A stretch of DNA of 6,251 nt. It comes from Clostridiales bacterium. GTDB lineage: Bacteria; Bacillota; Clostridia; Oscillospirales; Acutalibacteraceae. The notes below the pieces were generated by a model. It saw nothing but the letters and a program-made list of their open reading frames with translations. It was not told where the DNA came from and searched no databases. Location: positions 1-6,251 of the forward strand of contig JAAYKB010000008.1 of the NCBI GenBank assembly GCA_012522615.1, given 5' to 3'. The position numbers and the translations under genes were made by a program. Shown piece after piece: positions 5,461-6,251 of this stretch (position 1 is the first letter of the stretch; each line of letters begins with the position of its first letter).

Positions 5461-5858
5461 ATGTTTTCCTCCTTAGGTTGAGAGAAATTTATGCTTTGCA
5501 GAGCCTCTTCGAGGCGCCCTCGAATCTCCTCGGGGGTATAGCCAATCAGGGTCATGTCGCTGATATATGACACCACAAACTCCAGCGCCATGTCCTCCCG
5601 CACCTTGTTTATCAAGGCGGAATCCTTTGTGATAAAGCGGCCCGAGGTGCGCTCGCTGTACACAAGCCCGTCGCGCTCAAGCTCGGACAGGGAACGCTGC
5701 ATGGTGTTGGGGTTGACCCCGAATTCCAAGGCAAGATCCCGCACAGGCGGCACCCTGTCGCCCGGCTGCCATTCGCCCGAAGCTATCTTCTCGCGGATAT
5801 GCCGTATTATCTGGAGATAGATAGGTTTTCCGGGATCGTACTGGATTTGACCGTACAC
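5457..5858 (-). CDS. GntR-family transcriptional regulator, YtrA subfamily
   Basis: The 133-residue product has an N-terminal winged helix (about 11-76) with the GntR signature: PIYLQIIRHIREKIASGEWQ, then PGDRVPPVRDLALEFGVNPNTMQRSLSELERDGLVYSERTSGRF. The C-terminus is only about 55 residues and mostly helical, too short for a FadR or HutC ligand domain. This short dimerisation tail next to an ABC transporter defines the YtrA subfamily. It probably represses its own operon by binding the palindrome at 5872-5909, which overlaps the promoter. The start codon is GTG at 5858, with GGAGGGG (5865-5871) six bases upstream. An out-of-frame ATG begins two bases earlier and could slightly compete. The stop overlaps the ATPase start by 4 bp (ATGA). 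The inducer cannot be read from the sequence. Confidence 0.93.
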   Translation of the reverse strand: MYGQIQYDPGKPIYLQIIRHIREKIASGEWQPGDRVPPVRDLALEFGVNPNTMQRSLSELERDGLVYSERTSGRFITKDSALINKVREDMALEFVVSYISDMTLIGYTPEEIRGRLEEALQSINFSQPKEENI

Positions 5859-5871
5859 ATCTTTCCCCTCC

Positions 5872-5909
5872 GTGTATTATTGTTCTAGCGACCTAGTACA
5901 ATAATACAC
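5872..5909. promoter_or_regulatory. Probable YtrA-type operator, 38-bp two-tier palindrome
   Basis: The outer arms GTGTATTATTGT (5872-5883) and ACAATAATACAC (5898-5909) are perfect 12-bp inverted repeats. After one T-T mismatch on each side, inner CTAG (5885-5888) and CTAG (5893-5896) are also symmetric around a CGAC centre. The GTGTA...TACAC ends agree with what I recall of YtrA-family sites. The right arm contains the -10 box (5901-5906) and the expected start lies within the palindrome, so bound repressor would block polymerase. It sits immediately upstream of the repressor's ribosome site. Confidence 0.78.
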
Positions 5910-5929
5910 CATGAAATTCGGTTTGTCAA
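5901..5929 (-). promoter_or_regulatory. Sigma-A promoter of the regulator-ABC operon
   Basis: On the minus strand, a perfect TTGACA (5929-5924), a 17-bp spacer and TATTAT (5906-5901). The expected start near 5894 gives a leader of about 36 nt. The -10 lies inside one operator arm. The A/T tracts just upstream of the -35 (5936-5966) could act as an UP element. This is the strongest promoter in the window by consensus. Confidence 0.85.
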
Positions 5930-5935
5930 GAGGTA

Positions 5936-5966
5936 ATTTAAAAATTTTTTAAAAAAATTTTTAAAT
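5936..5966. repeat. AT-only near-perfect palindrome upstream of the ABC operon promoter
   Basis: All 31 bases are A or T, arranged as runs ATTTA5 T6 A7 T5 A3 T. The sequence equals its own reverse complement except for one base at the centre. It begins 7 bp upstream of the -35 box of the ABC operon. Runs of A and T of this kind bend DNA and can bind the alpha subunit of RNA polymerase. As RNA it could also form a hairpin in either direction. Confidence 0.6.
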
Positions 5967-6004
5967 GTGCGGGAGGCGTTGAAATTCAAGGGTTTAGCAC
6001 ATTT
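5963..6004. repeat. Nested inverted repeat
   Basis: AAATGTGC (5963-5970) and GCACATTT (5997-6004) are perfect 8-bp inverted arms separated by 26 bases. Inside the loop, TTGAA (5979-5983) and TTCAA (5985-5989) form a second small inverted repeat. A T run continues to 6006 on the plus strand. It could be a weak terminator or a protein site, but no gene ends here on either strand within the window. Confidence 0.35.
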
Positions 6005-6034
6005 TTGCGCCTGTGTTCCGGCGTAAATATGCAC

Positions 6035-6138
6035 CGTTTATTGGAATTTGCAAAGGGAATTTTCCGGATTCTGCCTTTTGCATAAAATTCTGCGGCAATT
6101 TATGGTAAACATTTACAATAATGTGGCGTTTATTGGAA
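6035..6138 (+). repeat. Pair of 12-bp direct repeats CGTTTATTGGAA
   Basis: CGTTTATTGGAA occurs at 6035-6046 and again at 6127-6138, 92 bp apart. The flanking bases differ. Two copies of a 12-mer so close together are unlikely by chance, but nothing in the sequence tells what they do. They could be protein sites or remnants of a duplicated segment. Confidence 0.5.
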
Positions 6139-6153
6139 AAAGGGGTTAGGGAT

Positions 6154-6188
6154 TTAGACATTAGATATTAGATTTTAGATGTTAGATA
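6154..6188 (+). repeat. Tandem heptamer array, five units of TTAGAYN
   Basis: Five consecutive 7-base units read TTAGACA, TTAGATA, TTAGATT, TTAGATG and TTAGATA. The first five bases are constant, position 6 is C or T and position 7 varies. A degenerate sixth unit, TTAGGGA (6146-6152), lies one base upstream. Such arrays arise by slippage and are known as intergenic short tandem repeats in some bacteria. No coding frame runs through it. Confidence 0.85.
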
Positions 6189-6226
6189 TACGATGGGGAT
6201 TGGGAGAGCGGCGGGGGGATTTTTGT

Positions 6227-6246
6227 AATGAATAATGAATAATGAA
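6227..6246 (+). repeat. Tandem heptamer array AATGAAT, nearly three units
   Basis: AATGAAT at 6227-6233 and 6234-6240 is followed by AATGAA at 6241-6246. The unit sequence is unrelated to the TTAGAYN array 38 bp upstream, but the period is the same 7 bases. It lies 5 bp from the window end. Confidence 0.75.
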
Positions 6247-6251
6247 GCCGC

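Larger units (their letters stand above)
5967..6251. other. Non-coding, repeat-bearing intergenic region
   Basis: No open frame with a ribosome site is seen on either strand here; both strands are interrupted by frequent stops. The region holds a 12-bp direct repeat (6035-6046 and 6127-6138), a bulged inverted repeat TGCAAAGG/CCTTTTGCA (6049-6056 and 6074-6082), and two 7-bp-period tandem arrays (6154-6188 and 6227-6246). Its far end lies outside the window. Confidence 0.6.

Noticed and set aside
6208..6251. GCGGC/GCCGC pair flanking the last repeat array, as ends of a small mobile element
   Set aside because: Only 5 bp, at the window edge, with no target duplication or transposase visible.

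Overview
The window looks like a chromosomal segment from a low-to-moderate GC Gram-positive anaerobe, most likely class Clostridia. The grounds are strong AGGAGG-type ribosome sites before almost every gene, consensus sigma-A promoters, an RsgI-type anti-sigma factor with the SIDINPS signature, a DegV lipid-binding protein and a YtrA-type GntR/ABC operon. I cannot place it more finely. No phage, transposase, CRISPR, tRNA or rRNA signal is visible.

Left part, plus strand. An open frame at 1-171 may be the C-terminal end of an unrecognised gene. An AT-rich region follows with three sigma-A-like promoters in tandem, leading to a 215-residue PilZ-domain protein (435-1082), a probable cyclic-di-GMP receptor, closed by a clear terminator (1113-1136). 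Next comes a two-gene signalling operon: an ECF-type sigma factor (1215-1715) overlapping by 17 bp a membrane anti-sigma factor of the RsgI type (1699-2907). The anti-sigma factor has a cytosolic N-terminus, one membrane helix, an extracytoplasmic domain carrying the Asn-Pro motif, and a long charged, low-complexity tail.

Right part, minus strand. A DegV/FakB-type fatty-acid-binding protein (3758-2919) converges on the anti-sigma gene with only 11 bp between them and no visible terminator there. It has its own promoter. A plus-strand-oriented terminator lies in its leader, placed so that it would stop antisense read-through. Upstream is a compact three-gene operon with overlapping stop/start codons: a YtrA-family GntR repressor (5858-5457), an ABC ATPase (5460-4762) and an ABC-2-type permease (4768-3950). 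Its promoter is TTGACA-17-TATTAT. The -10 box is embedded in a 38-bp two-tier palindrome that is very probably the repressor's own operator, so the operon should be self-repressed and induced by some membrane or cell-wall signal.

The right end (5967-6251) is non-coding and rich in repeats: an AT palindrome, a 12-bp direct repeat and two unrelated 7-bp-period tandem arrays. Base composition also changes across the window, from about 40% GC in sampled lines of the plus-strand genes to about 52-60% in sampled lines of the minus-strand genes.

No wholly new system is evident. The most interesting points are the ECF sigma paired with an RsgI-type autoproteolytic sensor, the two-tier operator, the antisense arrangement over the DegV gene, and the heptamer arrays.
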